Of a DNA stretch of 64,000 nt, positions 25,412-33,686 are shown piece by piece; position 1 is the first letter of the stretch, and the number at the start of each line of letters is the position of its first letter. The notes beneath the pieces are model-generated. The model had not been told where the DNA came from. It saw nothing but the letters and a program-made list of their open reading frames with translations, and searched no databases. The position numbers and the translations under genes are program-made. The stretch spans positions 1 through 64,000 of the forward strand of contig NZ_JANUGV010000002.1 of assembly GCF_024753215.1 (NCBI RefSeq), read 5' to 3'. The stretch is from Massilia solisilvae (GTDB lineage Bacteria > Pseudomonadota > Gammaproteobacteria > Burkholderiales > Burkholderiaceae_D).

Positions 25412-26572
25412 TCACTTGCCGGGCACGAGCCGGATCACCAGGTTGTGCGAGGTCAGTGCCACCGCGGCATCGGTCTGCATCGTGATGCCGATCGGCGAAT
25501 CGAGGCCGCCGGGCAGCGGTCCGAGCACGATGCCATGCTGCTGCGCCACCCCGGCCACCGTGGTCGTGTTGTTGGCCACGTCGATGCGGCGCACGGTGGA
25601 GTTGGCGGTGTCGGTCACGTACAGGTTGTCCATGCTGTCCACCGTAATGCCGCTCGGGGAGCACAGGCGCGAGGTACCGGTGGGACCGTCCGCGCTGGAG
25701 CACACGCCTGCGGCGCCGGCCAGCGTGGTGACGTTGCCCTTCGGGTCGATCATGCGGATCGTCGAATTGGCGGTATCGGCCACGTACACGTTGTTCCAGC
25801 GGTCCACCGTGATGTCGCGCGGCTCGCAGAACATGGCGCTGGTCCCGCGTCCGTCGGCGCTGCCGCACACGCCGGTCTGTCCCGCGATGGTCGTCACCTG
25901 GCCGGAGGGCGCGATCTTGCGGACGGTGTGGTTCTTGGTGTCGGCCACGAACAGGTTGCCCGCCTGGTCCATCGTGATCCCTTGCGGATTGCAGAACTGC
26001 GCAAAGCCGCCGGCGCCATCGGCCGATCCGCATGCCCCGGCCTGGCCGGCGATCGTGGTCACCGCGCCGGCCGGGCTGATCTTACGGATCAGCGAGTTGC
26101 CGGTGTCGGTTACGTACAGATTGCCGCCGCCGTCGATGGTCAGCCGGGTTGGATTGCGAAAGCGCGCGGCGTTGCCGGCGCCGTCGGCGCTGCCGTCCTG
26201 GCCCGCCGACCCGGCCACCGTGGTGACCACGCCCAGCGCCGTCACCTTGCGGATGATGGAGCCGCCGCGTTCGGCCACGAACAGGTTGCCGTGGCCATCG
26301 TAGGCCACGCCTTCGGCGCCGTTGAACCGGGCGCCCGAGCCGGTACCGTCGCCCGAGCCGGTGCACAGGTTGCACTGGTCGCCCGCGATCAGCGTCATGC
26401 CGGTCGGCTGCGACGGGTCGCCAGGAGCTGGCGCCGGGGTTTTCTTGGGATGATCCCATTTGTCGTGGGGATGGCCGTCGTCCCACGTCACGCACCAGTC
26501 GCTGCTGCCGCCGCAACCGGCTGTCACGGCACATAGCACAAGTGGCGCGAACCACAATCCGGATGTCTTCAT
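25412..26572 (-). CDS. NHL-repeat lipoprotein
   Basis: A 386-residue exported protein. LVLCAVTAGCG is a lipobox. After a Pro-rich linker (about 35-50) come five NHL repeats of roughly 55 residues, each with a GVxxDxxGNLYVADTxNxxIRKI-like block and ending VTTxAG. This predicts a beta-propeller. Paired Cys residues recur in the repeats (GACGSADG, GVCGSADG), so disulfides are likely. NHL propellers bind proteins or glycans; no enzyme residues stand out. Confidence 0.85.
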   Translation of the reverse strand: MKTSGLWFAPLVLCAVTAGCGGSSDWCVTWDDGHPHDKWDHPKKTPAPAPGDPSQPTGMTLIAGDQCNLCTGSGDGTGSGARFNGAEGVAYDGHGNLFVAERGGSIIRKVTALGVVTTVAGSAGQDGSADGAGNAARFRNPTRLTIDGGGNLYVTDTGNSLIRKISPAGAVTTIAGQAGACGSADGAGGFAQFCNPQGITMDQAGNLFVADTKNHTVRKIAPSGQVTTIAGQTGVCGSADGRGTSAMFCEPRDITVDRWNNVYVADTANSTIRMIDPKGNVTTLAGAAGVCSSADGPTGTSRLCSPSGITVDSMDNLYVTDTANSTVRRIDVANNTTTVAGVAQQHGIVLGPLPGGLDSPIGITMQTDAAVALTSHNLVIRLVPGK

Positions 26573-26717
26573 GTTCTTCACCTTTCCTTGATCTGTTCGC
26601 ACCCAGATTAATTGTCGGGTTCGACCAAGGTCTGAGGACGATCAAGCGTGTCAGGGTGGTGGGCGCGGCATCGGTTAAGATGGCCGTTGTGCCAATACGA
26701 CTGACTGGGAAGAGTCC

Positions 26718-27017
26718 ATGCACTATTTGCTGATCTATGATCTCGCGTCCGACTATTTGGACCGTCGTGCAGAGTTCCGTACCGAGCATCTGAAGTACGC
26801 GTGGGAGGCGCAGCAGCCAGGCGAACTCGTGATGGCAGGTGCACTGGCCGACCCTGCGGATCACGCGATCCTGATGTTTAAGTGCGACAGCCCCGAAACC
26901 GTGACGCGCTTTGCGGCGTCCGACCCTTACGTGACCCATGGCCTGGTCAAGGCCTTCCACGTCCGGCAGTGGAATATCGTAGTGGGCGAGGACGCGACCA
27001 ACCCCGTGCGGCCTTGA
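26718..27017 (+). CDS. YciI-like (YCII-related) small protein
   Basis: A 99-residue ferredoxin-fold protein of the YCII family. HYLLIYDL at the start, RTEHLKYA with the conserved His, GALADPADHAILMF and FAASDPYV are typical. GGGAAGAG precedes the ATG. Family members are dehydratase- or monooxygenase-like; the role here is unknown. It is divergent from the NHL-repeat gene. Confidence 0.88.
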   Translation: MHYLLIYDLASDYLDRRAEFRTEHLKYAWEAQQPGELVMAGALADPADHAILMFKCDSPETVTRFAASDPYVTHGLVKAFHVRQWNIVVGEDATNPVRP

Positions 27018-27029
27018 GCGGAGCCGGTT

Positions 27030-27203
27030 TTGTAGGGTGGGCACACTGTGCCCACGCGGTGATACGTGGCGCGTGGACGGGAGAACGGGTGTTGCGGCCG
27101 CTTGGGTGACTTGTATCACCGCCGCCCATGCGTTCGTCGATGAGGGCCAAAGCGACGCGAGCTCTGTTTGGACGCGTGGGCGGGAAACCCGCCCACCCTA
27201 CGA
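27030..27203. repeat. Two family 1 repeats flanking a short spacer
   Basis: Copies at 27032-27060 and 27170-27202 lie in opposite orientations between the YciI-like gene and the DUF969 gene. The intervening 110 bases show no gene. Confidence 0.75.
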
Positions 27204-27275
27204 AACGCGCTGACGACGACGCAAGCAAGCTCATCGGTTAATATTGCCCGGCCTTTCCTAAAGCCGGGAGTATTC

Positions 27276-27968
27276 ATGCATTCAGCAGTCAACCTGTGGC
27301 CGCTATTGGGCGTGGCCGTGATCGTCGTCGGCTTCGTGCTGCGTGCGCACCCGGTGCTGGTGGTGGTCGCGTCATGCGCGGTGACGGGGCTCGCCGCCGC
27401 GCTGCCGGTCACCCAGATTCTCGAATCGCTGGGCGCGGCGTTCATCAAGACGCGCAATCTTCCACTGATTTACATACTGCCGCTGGCCGCAATCGGCCTG
27501 CTCGAGCGCTTCGGCCTGAAGGACTACGCGCAGGCGACCATCGCAAAGATCAAGTCCGCCACCGCCGGCCGCCTGCTCATTGTTTACCTGCTGGTGCGCG
27601 AACTCTCCGCCGCGTGCGGCCTCACCAGCCTTGGCGGCCAGGCCTCGATGGTGCGCCCGCTGGTCGCGCCGATGGCCGAGGGCGCCGCCGAAGCGCGCGC
27701 CGGCCACCTGCCCGACGCGCTGCGCCACCGCGTGCGCGCGATGGCCGCCGCCACCGACAACGTGGGCCTGTTCTTCGGCGAGGATATCTTCGTCGCGTTC
27801 GGCGCCATCGTGCTGATGCAGACCATCCTGCGCGCAGAAGGCATCGAAGTCGATCCTCTGCACATGGCCCTGTGGGGGCTGCCCACCGCCGTATGCGCCT
27901 TCGTCATCCACAGCTGGAACCTGCGCCGGCTGGACGCGCAGATCCTGCGCGAAGGAGGCAGCAAGTGA
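27276..27968 (+). CDS. DUF969 membrane protein
   Basis: A 230-residue inner-membrane protein with about six hydrophobic segments. It carries the DUF969 blocks ESLGAAFIKTRNLPLIYILPL and LTSLGGQASMVRPLVAPMAEGA. DUF969 is typically found with DUF979; the pair is thought to form a transporter, and gene neighbourhoods link it to 5-oxoproline or pyroglutamyl peptides. Here it is followed by DUF979 (GTGA overlap) and pyrrolidone-carboxylate peptidase, which fits that proposal. The ATG at 27276 begins the conserved chain; upstream codons come from a repeat. Confidence 0.9.
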   Translation: MHSAVNLWPLLGVAVIVVGFVLRAHPVLVVVASCAVTGLAAALPVTQILESLGAAFIKTRNLPLIYILPLAAIGLLERFGLKDYAQATIAKIKSATAGRLLIVYLLVRELSAACGLTSLGGQASMVRPLVAPMAEGAAEARAGHLPDALRHRVRAMAAATDNVGLFFGEDIFVAFGAIVLMQTILRAEGIEVDPLHMALWGLPTAVCAFVIHSWNLRRLDAQILREGGSK

Positions 27969-28921
27969 TCGTCTCGCTCGACTATGTGTACCTGCTGGTG
28001 GGTGTGCTGCTGGCCATCGTGGCCGTGCTGTCGGTGCGCGACAAGGCCAATCCGCGCCGCTTCACCACCGCCGCGTTCTGGGGCCTGTACGCGCTCGTGT
28101 ACCTGCTCGGCGAGCGCATCCCGCCGCTTGCGGGCGGCGTGCTGATGATCGCCATGGCCCTCATCGCCGGCTTCGGCTGGGTGCGGGCAGGGCGCCACGA
28201 CGCGCTGCCGGAAAGCGAGCGCCAGGCCAGCGCGGCGCGCCTGGGCCACAAGCTCCTGATCCCGGCGCTGGCCGTGCCGGTGGTGACCGTCATCGGCTCC
28301 ACGCTGCTCAAGGACGTCAAGATCGGCGAGCTGTTCGTGCTCGACCCGAAGAACCTGACGCTTGCGGCGCTGGGCGTGGGCGCGGTGGTGGCGCTGGCGC
28401 TGGCCTGCCGGCTCACGCGCTCGAGCCCGATGCAGGGTGTGCGCGAGCTGCGCCGCCTGTTAGATGCGATCGGCTGGGCGCTGGTGCTGCCGCACTTTCT
28501 GGCGGTACTGGGGCTGCTGTTTACCGAGGCCGGCGTGTCCAAGGCCGTGGCGCACGTGGTCACCTCGTACGTGAACATGGACCTGCGCTTGGTGGCGGTG
28601 GCCGTGTACTGCGTCGGCATGGCGCTCTTCACCATCGTGATGGGCAACGGCTTTGCGGCCTTCCCGGTGATGGCGGGCGGCGTCGGCATCCCGGTGCTGG
28701 TGGGGGTCTACCACGCCAACCCGGCGATCATGGCGGCGATCGGTATGTTCAGTGCATATTGCGGCACCCTGATGACACCGATGGCCGCTACCTTTAATAT
28801 TGTCCCCGTTGCGCTGCTCGAACTGCCCGACCGGCATGCCGTGATCCGGGCGCAGCTGCCAACTGCCTTGCCGCTTCTGGTTGCGAACATCTTCCTTCTC
28901 TACTTCTTGATGGATCGGTAG
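27965..28921 (+). CDS. DUF979 membrane protein
   Basis: A 318-residue inner-membrane protein with about eight to nine hydrophobic segments and the conserved VMGNGFAAFPVMAGG and MTPMAATFN blocks. It starts at GTG, overlapping the DUF969 stop (GTGA), with AAGGAGG 6 bases upstream. The longer open frame to the left is a shadow of DUF969. It probably works with DUF969 as one transporter; the substrate is inferred, not shown. Confidence 0.9.
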   Translation: MIVSLDYVYLLVGVLLAIVAVLSVRDKANPRRFTTAAFWGLYALVYLLGERIPPLAGGVLMIAMALIAGFGWVRAGRHDALPESERQASAARLGHKLLIPALAVPVVTVIGSTLLKDVKIGELFVLDPKNLTLAALGVGAVVALALACRLTRSSPMQGVRELRRLLDAIGWALVLPHFLAVLGLLFTEAGVSKAVAHVVTSYVNMDLRLVAVAVYCVGMALFTIVMGNGFAAFPVMAGGVGIPVLVGVYHANPAIMAAIGMFSAYCGTLMTPMAATFNIVPVALLELPDRHAVIRAQLPTALPLLVANIFLLYFLMDR

Positions 28922-28924
28922 CCA

Positions 28925-29563
28925 ATGATAAAAACTATTCTTCTGACTGGATTCGAACCGTTCAACAAAGCGAGCATCAACCCGTCCTGGGAAGCGGTAA
29001 AGGAACTGAAGGGATGGCGCAACGGCGAGTTCGCGGTGGAGGTGCGCCAGCTTCCCTGTGTGTTTGGCCTGGCCAACCGCGTCATGGCGGGCCTGCTGGA
29101 GGAGCTCAAGCCCGACGTCGTCATCGCCACCGGCCAGGCCGGCGGCAGGCCCGAGCTGTCGGTCGAGCGGGTGGCCATCAACGTGGACGATGCGTCGATC
29201 GAGGACAACGACGGGCAGCAGCCGGTCGATGCCGCCATCGTCGAGGGCGGCCCGGCGGCGTATTTCAGTACCTTGCCGATCAAGGCCACCGTGCGCGAAA
29301 TGCGCGAGCGCGGGCTGCGCGCAGGGGTGTCGCAGACTGCCGGCACCTTCGTCTGCAACCATGTGTTCTATGGGCTGCTGCACAACACGGCCAACACGCC
29401 GGTGCGCGCGGGCTTCATCCATGTGCCCTTCCTGCCCGAGCAGGCGGGCAAGGGGGTGCCGAGCATGACGCTGGACGAGATCGTCGAAGGGCTGCGCGCG
29501 GCGGTGATTGCGTCGGTGTCCGCCGAAACCGACATCGCAGAGGCGGGCGGCGCGACGCATTGA
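28925..29563 (+). CDS. pcp: Pyrrolidone-carboxylate peptidase
   Basis: A 212-residue cysteine peptidase (C15) that removes N-terminal pyroglutamate. LLTGFEPF at the N-terminus, SVERVAINVDD with the catalytic Glu, GTFVCNHVFYG with the Cys and FIHVPFLPEQ with the His complete the catalytic set. It starts 3 bases after DUF979, so all three genes form one unit that could take up and process pyroglutamyl compounds. Confidence 0.95.
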   Translation: MIKTILLTGFEPFNKASINPSWEAVKELKGWRNGEFAVEVRQLPCVFGLANRVMAGLLEELKPDVVIATGQAGGRPELSVERVAINVDDASIEDNDGQQPVDAAIVEGGPAAYFSTLPIKATVREMRERGLRAGVSQTAGTFVCNHVFYGLLHNTANTPVRAGFIHVPFLPEQAGKGVPSMTLDEIVEGLRAAVIASVSAETDIAEAGGATH

Positions 29564-29579
29564 TCGCCGCCCGTGCGCG

Positions 29580-30488
29580 CTACGGCTGGCCGCCCCCCAC
29601 GTCGAGGATTTTCAGGAACGCCCGTACCACCGGGGCGTCACCCTGGGTCGGGTAGGTGATGTACAAATTGGCCGAGGGCGGGTTGGTCTTGATCGGCACG
29701 AAGGTCACGCCGGGCCAGACCACGCGCGCGGTCGTCTCGGGCATCATCGCCCAGCCCAGCCCTGCGCCCACCATTGCCAGCACCGTCTGCGGTTCGGTCA
29801 CCTCCTGGAAGATCACCGGTTCAAAGCCGGCATCGACGCAGCACTGGATCTGGTAGCGCGCGTCCGGCGCCCGGTCCAGCGAAAGCGTGAGCATCGGTTC
29901 GCCGGCCAGGTCGGTCAGCTCTACGTGCGGCCGCGTTGCGAGAGGGTGGTTCTGGTTCAGCGCCACGCAAACACTCTCGCGAAAGCCCAGCTCCTGCTTC
30001 AGGTTCGATTGCTTCAGGCTGTCCGCGTCGATGCGTGGCTCACGCCAGAACCCCACGTCGATCTGTTTGGCGCGCAGTGCCTCGAACTGGTCGTTCGGCC
30101 CCAGTTCGTGCAGGGTCCAGCTCACGCGCGGGAAACGTGTCTGGAATTCCTCGAGCAGTTTCGGGATCGGTCCCCACATCGCGGAGCCCACGATGCCCAC
30201 ACGCAGCCGGCCCACTTCGCCACGGTCGATCTGGCGCACGGTGTCGATGGTCATGCGCATGCGCGCCAGCAGGTCCGCCGCCTCCGTCATCAGCGCCTTG
30301 CCGGCCGCCGTCAGCTCGAAGCTGCGCGTGGTGCGCGCGAACAGGCGCACGCCCAGTTCGTTCTCCAGTTTCTGGATCTGCTGCGAGAGCGGCGGCTGCG
30401 AGATGTGCAGGCGCTCGGCCGCGCGGCTGAAGCTCTTCTCTTCGGCCACCGCGAGGAAGTACTTGAGCTGTTTCAGGTCGATTGACAT
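29580..30488 (-). CDS. LysR-family transcriptional regulator
   Basis: A 302-residue regulator. The N-terminal helix-turn-helix (DLKQLKYFLAVAEEKSFSRAAERLHISQPPLS) is well conserved, and a periplasmic-binding-fold effector domain follows from about residue 90. It is the last gene of the kinase-psuG-LysR minus-strand operon, 18 bases after psuG, and converges with pcp. It may control pseudouridine catabolism; LysR regulators more often face their target divergently, so this is uncertain. Confidence 0.92.
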   Translation of the reverse strand: MSIDLKQLKYFLAVAEEKSFSRAAERLHISQPPLSQQIQKLENELGVRLFARTTRSFELTAAGKALMTEAADLLARMRMTIDTVRQIDRGEVGRLRVGIVGSAMWGPIPKLLEEFQTRFPRVSWTLHELGPNDQFEALRAKQIDVGFWREPRIDADSLKQSNLKQELGFRESVCVALNQNHPLATRPHVELTDLAGEPMLTLSLDRAPDARYQIQCCVDAGFEPVIFQEVTEPQTVLAMVGAGLGWAMMPETTARVVWPGVTFVPIKTNPPSANLYITYPTQGDAPVVRAFLKILDVGGGQP

Positions 30489-30506
30489 GGCGCGGCTTCC
30501 TTTGGG

Positions 30507-31436
30507 TCAGGCGTTCGCCAGCACGGGCGCACCATGCAGCGCCACCGCCAGGCGCGCGCCGACCAGCGCGTTGTGCTTGACCAGCGCAATGTTGGTCGCC
30601 AGCGAGCGCCCGCCGGTGAGCTGCTTGATCCGGTCGAGCAGGAAGGGGGTGATCGCCTTGCCGGTCACGCCCTGCTGGTCCGCCTCGAGCAGTGCCTGGT
30701 CGGTGATGCGGTCGATCTCCATCTTCGGCATTGCCGCCTCTTCGGGCACCGGGTTGGCCACCACCACGCCACCTTTCAGGCCCAACGCCCATTTGGTGCG
30801 GATGAAGCTGGCCTGCTCAGGCGCGCTGTCGATCTGGAAGTCTGCCTTGAATCCGCTCTCGCGCGTAAAGAAGGCCGGAAAGCCCGGCTGGCCGACGCTC
30901 ACCACTGGCACGCCGTGGGTCTCGAGGTATTCCAGCGTCAGGCCGATGTCCAGGATCGACTTGACGCCCGCGCACACCACCGCCACGTTCGTGTGCGCCA
31001 GCTCCTGCAGGTCGGCCGAGATGTCGAAGCTTTTTTCCGCGCCGCGATGCACGCCGCCGATGCCGCCGGTGACAAACACCTGGATGCCGGCCAGCTCGGC
31101 GCAGATCATGGTCGCGGCCACGGTGGTCGCGCCGAGCTTCTTCTGGGCCAGCACGTAGGGCAGGTCGCGCCGGCTCACCTTGATGGCGTCGCTGGAAGAC
31201 CCGAGCAGTTCAAGCTGCTCTTCCGACAGGCCGATGCAGATGCGCCCCTTGATGAGCGCAATGGTCGCCGGCACGGCGCCGGCGTCGCGGATCACCTGTT
31301 CGACTTCGCGCGCGGTCTGCACGTTCTGCGGGTAGGGCATGCCGTGCGAAATGATCGTCGATTCCAGCGCCACGATCGGTTTGCCGGCGGCGCGGGCGGC
31401 GGCTACTTCAGGCGAGAGGAGAAGGTAAGGGTGCAT
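30507..31436 (-). CDS. psuG: Pseudouridine-5'-phosphate glycosidase
   Basis: A 309-residue enzyme cleaving pseudouridine-5'-phosphate to uracil and ribose 5-phosphate. VALESTIISHGMPYPQN contains the catalytic Glu, KVSRRDLPYVLAQKKLGATT the Lys that forms the covalent sugar adduct, and VTGGIGGVHRG and ANPVPEEAAM are conserved. It lies 3 bases after the kinase gene. The uracil released can enter the preTA pathway at 50969-53628. No pseudouridine transporter is seen nearby. Confidence 0.95.
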   Translation of the reverse strand: MHPYLLLSPEVAAARAAGKPIVALESTIISHGMPYPQNVQTAREVEQVIRDAGAVPATIALIKGRICIGLSEEQLELLGSSSDAIKVSRRDLPYVLAQKKLGATTVAATMICAELAGIQVFVTGGIGGVHRGAEKSFDISADLQELAHTNVAVVCAGVKSILDIGLTLEYLETHGVPVVSVGQPGFPAFFTRESGFKADFQIDSAPEQASFIRTKWALGLKGGVVVANPVPEEAAMPKMEIDRITDQALLEADQQGVTGKAITPFLLDRIKQLTGGRSLATNIALVKHNALVGARLAVALHGAPVLANA

Positions 31437-31439
31437 GGA

Positions 31440-32546
31440 TCAGTCCTGGTTGGAGTCGGTTGGCAGCTCGCCCAGCATTGCCGGCGACAGCTGCGGGCAG
31501 ACGGTTTGCTTTGATGCGAGCGTGAGCGCGGACAGGCGCAGGCCGCGCTGGCAGGCAAGCCGCAGGTCGTCGCCGTCCTGCTGCAGCGACCAGCATACCG
31601 CGGCTGCGAACGCGTCGCCGGCGCCGGTCACGTCGACGATGGCGGTCGCGGGCGCGGGCAGGCGGGTAAGGCCGTCGCCGCTGGTGAACAGCACGCCTTG
31701 CGCGCCGCGCGTGACGACGAGGTCGCGCGCGCCCTGTTGCTGCACTTCGCGGCAGGCGGCGGCAAAGTCTTCTTCGGTGGCGAGCGCGCGGCCCACCCGC
31801 ACCGCCAGTTCGCCAGCGTTCAGGATCAGGAGGCGCACGCCGCGCAGGTCGGCGGGCAGGCGGTCCATCTTCGGTTCAGACACGGCGACCACCACCAGCG
31901 GCACGTTGTCGCGCTGCGCGTCCGCCGCCACCAGCGCCACGGTCTCGCGCGGCAGGTTCAGGTCCGCCACCAGCAGGGCCGCGTTGGCGCGCTGCGGCTG
32001 GCGCGCGGCGATCACCTCGGGCGTCAGCCGGTCGTACAGCGCCATGTCGGCCAGCGCCACGGCCATTTCGCCATCGTGGTCGAGCACGGCCGTGTAGGTG
32101 CCGGTCGCCGCGTCCGCGAGCCTTGCTACCCCGCGCGTGTCGATGCCAACCTGGTCGGCGTGGGCCGTCAGGGCGGCGCCTGCCGTGTCGTTGCCGACGG
32201 CTGTGATCAGGCCGACTGCGGCGCCCAGGCGCGCCAGGTTCTCTGCCACGTTGCGCGCCACGCCGCCGAAGGATTCGTTCTGGCTGGCCGGGTTGGAGGT
32301 GGCCGGCACCAGCTTGGCCACGGTACGCAGCTTGCGGTCGAGGTTGGCGGCGCCGATGCAGACGATGGCGCGGCGCTCCGGCAGCACATAGGCGCGGCCG
32401 AGCAGGCGGCGTTCGCGGATCAGCGCTGCAATGTGGCCGGCGACGGCCGAGCGCGACAGGTGCAGCTGGTCGGCCAGCTCCTGCTGGGAGATGAAGGGGT
32501 TGGTCCGGATCAGCTCGAAGAGCCGGTCCTTTTTGGATGTGTCGGT
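31440..32546 (-). CDS. PfkB-family kinase with N-terminal HTH, probable pseudouridine kinase
   Basis: A 368-residue protein. Residues 1-60 form a winged HTH (NPFISQQELADQLHLSRSAV). The rest is a ribokinase-type PfkB kinase (VCIGAANLDRK, FGGVARNVAENLARLG, and DVTGAGDAFAAAVCW with the catalytic Asp). The layout recalls E. coli YeiI more than the HTH-less PsuK. Its pairing with psuG makes pseudouridine the likely substrate. No ATG lies near the start; GTG at 32546 or TTG at 32570 are the options. I prefer GTG, which leaves the CAACAATTGTTG palindrome just upstream as a possible autoregulatory operator. Confidence 0.85.
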   Translation of the reverse strand, partial: TDTSKKDRLFELIRTNPFISQQELADQLHLSRSAVAGHIAALIRERRLLGRAYVLPERRAIVCIGAANLDRKLRTVAKLVPATSNPASQNESFGGVARNVAENLARLGAAVGLITAVGNDTAGAALTAHADQVGIDTRGVARLADAATGTYTAVLDHDGEMAVALADMALYDRLTPEVIAARQPQRANAALLVADLNLPRETVALVAADAQRDNVPLVVVAVSEPKMDRLPADLRGVRLLILNAGELAVRVGRALATEEDFAAACREVQQQGARDLVVTRGAQGVLFTSGDGLTRLPAPATAIVDVTGAGDAFAAAVCWSLQQDGDDLRLACQRGLRLSALTLASKQTVCPQLSPAMLGELPTDSNQD

Positions 32547-32564
32547 CACGGGATCGGAGGATCT

Positions 32565-32576
32565 CAACAATTGTTG
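32565..32576. promoter_or_regulatory. 12-bp palindrome before the HTH-kinase gene
   Basis: CAACAATTGTTG is a perfect palindrome 18 bases before the GTG start of the HTH-kinase. The nearby AAAC-AAAA-GTTT at 32585-32596 is a second, shorter inverted repeat. The N-terminal HTH of the kinase is a natural candidate to bind here. Confidence 0.45.
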
Positions 32577-32827
32577 TGAATGCTAAACAAAAGTTTGAGG
32601 CGCGTCAAAGGCATTGTGTCCGGGGTCCAACAAAACAGGCGTTTGAATTTATTCTATCGCGATATAAATCGGGAACAAAAATGGTATTTGCCATACGAAT
32701 CCACCCTCATGCATAGTTATAATAATTTTCTGGCCTATCGGCATCCGCACGCCGCTGCGGACATTCGCATCCGACGCCGTCCTCCAGCCCGACACGCCTC
32801 CTCATACCGACAAGAAGGAAAACCTCA
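32577..32827. promoter_or_regulatory. Divergent region upstream of the deo operon
   Basis: This AT-rich segment holds TATCGCGATA (32655-32664), a perfect 10-bp palindrome, and ATGG-TATTTG-CCAT just downstream. TATAAT occurs near 32719 and could be a -10 for the operon, though no good -35 stands at the right distance. AAGGAAA precedes the first gene. Confidence 0.4.
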
Positions 32828-33667
32828 ATGCTCAGCAACACCCCTTTTGAAGCCGCCGACATTATTCGCGCCCGCAAACCGGGCTTCACGCCGCGCGTGG
32901 CGCTGATCCTCGGTTCCGGCCTTGGCGTGCTGGCCGAGCAGATGACCGACGCGGTGTCGATCAGCTTCACCGAGCTGCCCGGTTTCCCGATCAGCACCGT
33001 GCACGGCCACGCGGGCGAACTGGTGCTGGGCACCCTGGCGGGCGTGCCGGTGGCATGCATGAAGGGCCGCGGCCACTTTTATGAAGGCTACGGCCCGGGC
33101 GTGATGATCTCCGCCGTGCGCACCCTGAAGCTGCTCGGCTGCGAGATGCTGTTCGTGACCAACGCCGCCGGCTCGCTGCGTACCGAGGTGGACGCGGGCA
33201 GCCTGGTCGCCATCAGCGATCACATCAACGGCCTGCCGGGCAGCCCGATGGCCGGCCCCAACGACGAGCGTTTCGGCCCGCGCTTCTTCAGCATGTCCAA
33301 CGCCTACGACGCCGAGCTGCGCGAGCTGGTGAAGGCCACGGCGAAGGAAAAAGGCATCAAGCTGCACGAAGGGGTGTACTTCTGCTGCGCCGGCCCGAAT
33401 TTCGAGACCGCCGCCGAAATCCGCGCCTTCAAGACGCTGGGCGCTGACATCGTCGGCATGTCCACGGTGCCGGAAGTCGTCGCCGCGCGCCATTGCGGCC
33501 TGAAGGTGGCCGGCGTGTCGGTCATCACCAACCTGGGCGAGGGCATGTCGCCGTTCCAGCTCTCGCACGAGCAGACCCTGAAATACGCCGCCATCGGCGC
33601 GCGCGACCTCGTCGCGCTGATCCCGGCCTTCCTCGAGCGCCTTGCCGGCATGCCGCGCAGCGCTTAA
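32828..33667 (+). CDS. Purine-nucleoside phosphorylase (trimeric type)
   Basis: A 279-residue phosphorylase splitting inosine, guanosine or xanthosine to base and ribose 1-phosphate. ALILGSGLGVLAEQ (phosphate site), VHGHAGELVLG, GRGHFYEGY, TNAAGSL, AGPNFET and MSTVPEVVAARH are those of the PunA/XapA trimeric family, not hexameric DeoD. It opens the six-gene deo operon and links it to the guaD-xdh route. Confidence 0.94.
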   Translation: MLSNTPFEAADIIRARKPGFTPRVALILGSGLGVLAEQMTDAVSISFTELPGFPISTVHGHAGELVLGTLAGVPVACMKGRGHFYEGYGPGVMISAVRTLKLLGCEMLFVTNAAGSLRTEVDAGSLVAISDHINGLPGSPMAGPNDERFGPRFFSMSNAYDAELRELVKATAKEKGIKLHEGVYFCCAGPNFETAAEIRAFKTLGADIVGMSTVPEVVAARHCGLKVAGVSVITNLGEGMSPFQLSHEQTLKYAAIGARDLVALIPAFLERLAGMPRSA

Positions 33668-33686
33668 CACAACCAACGAGCACACC

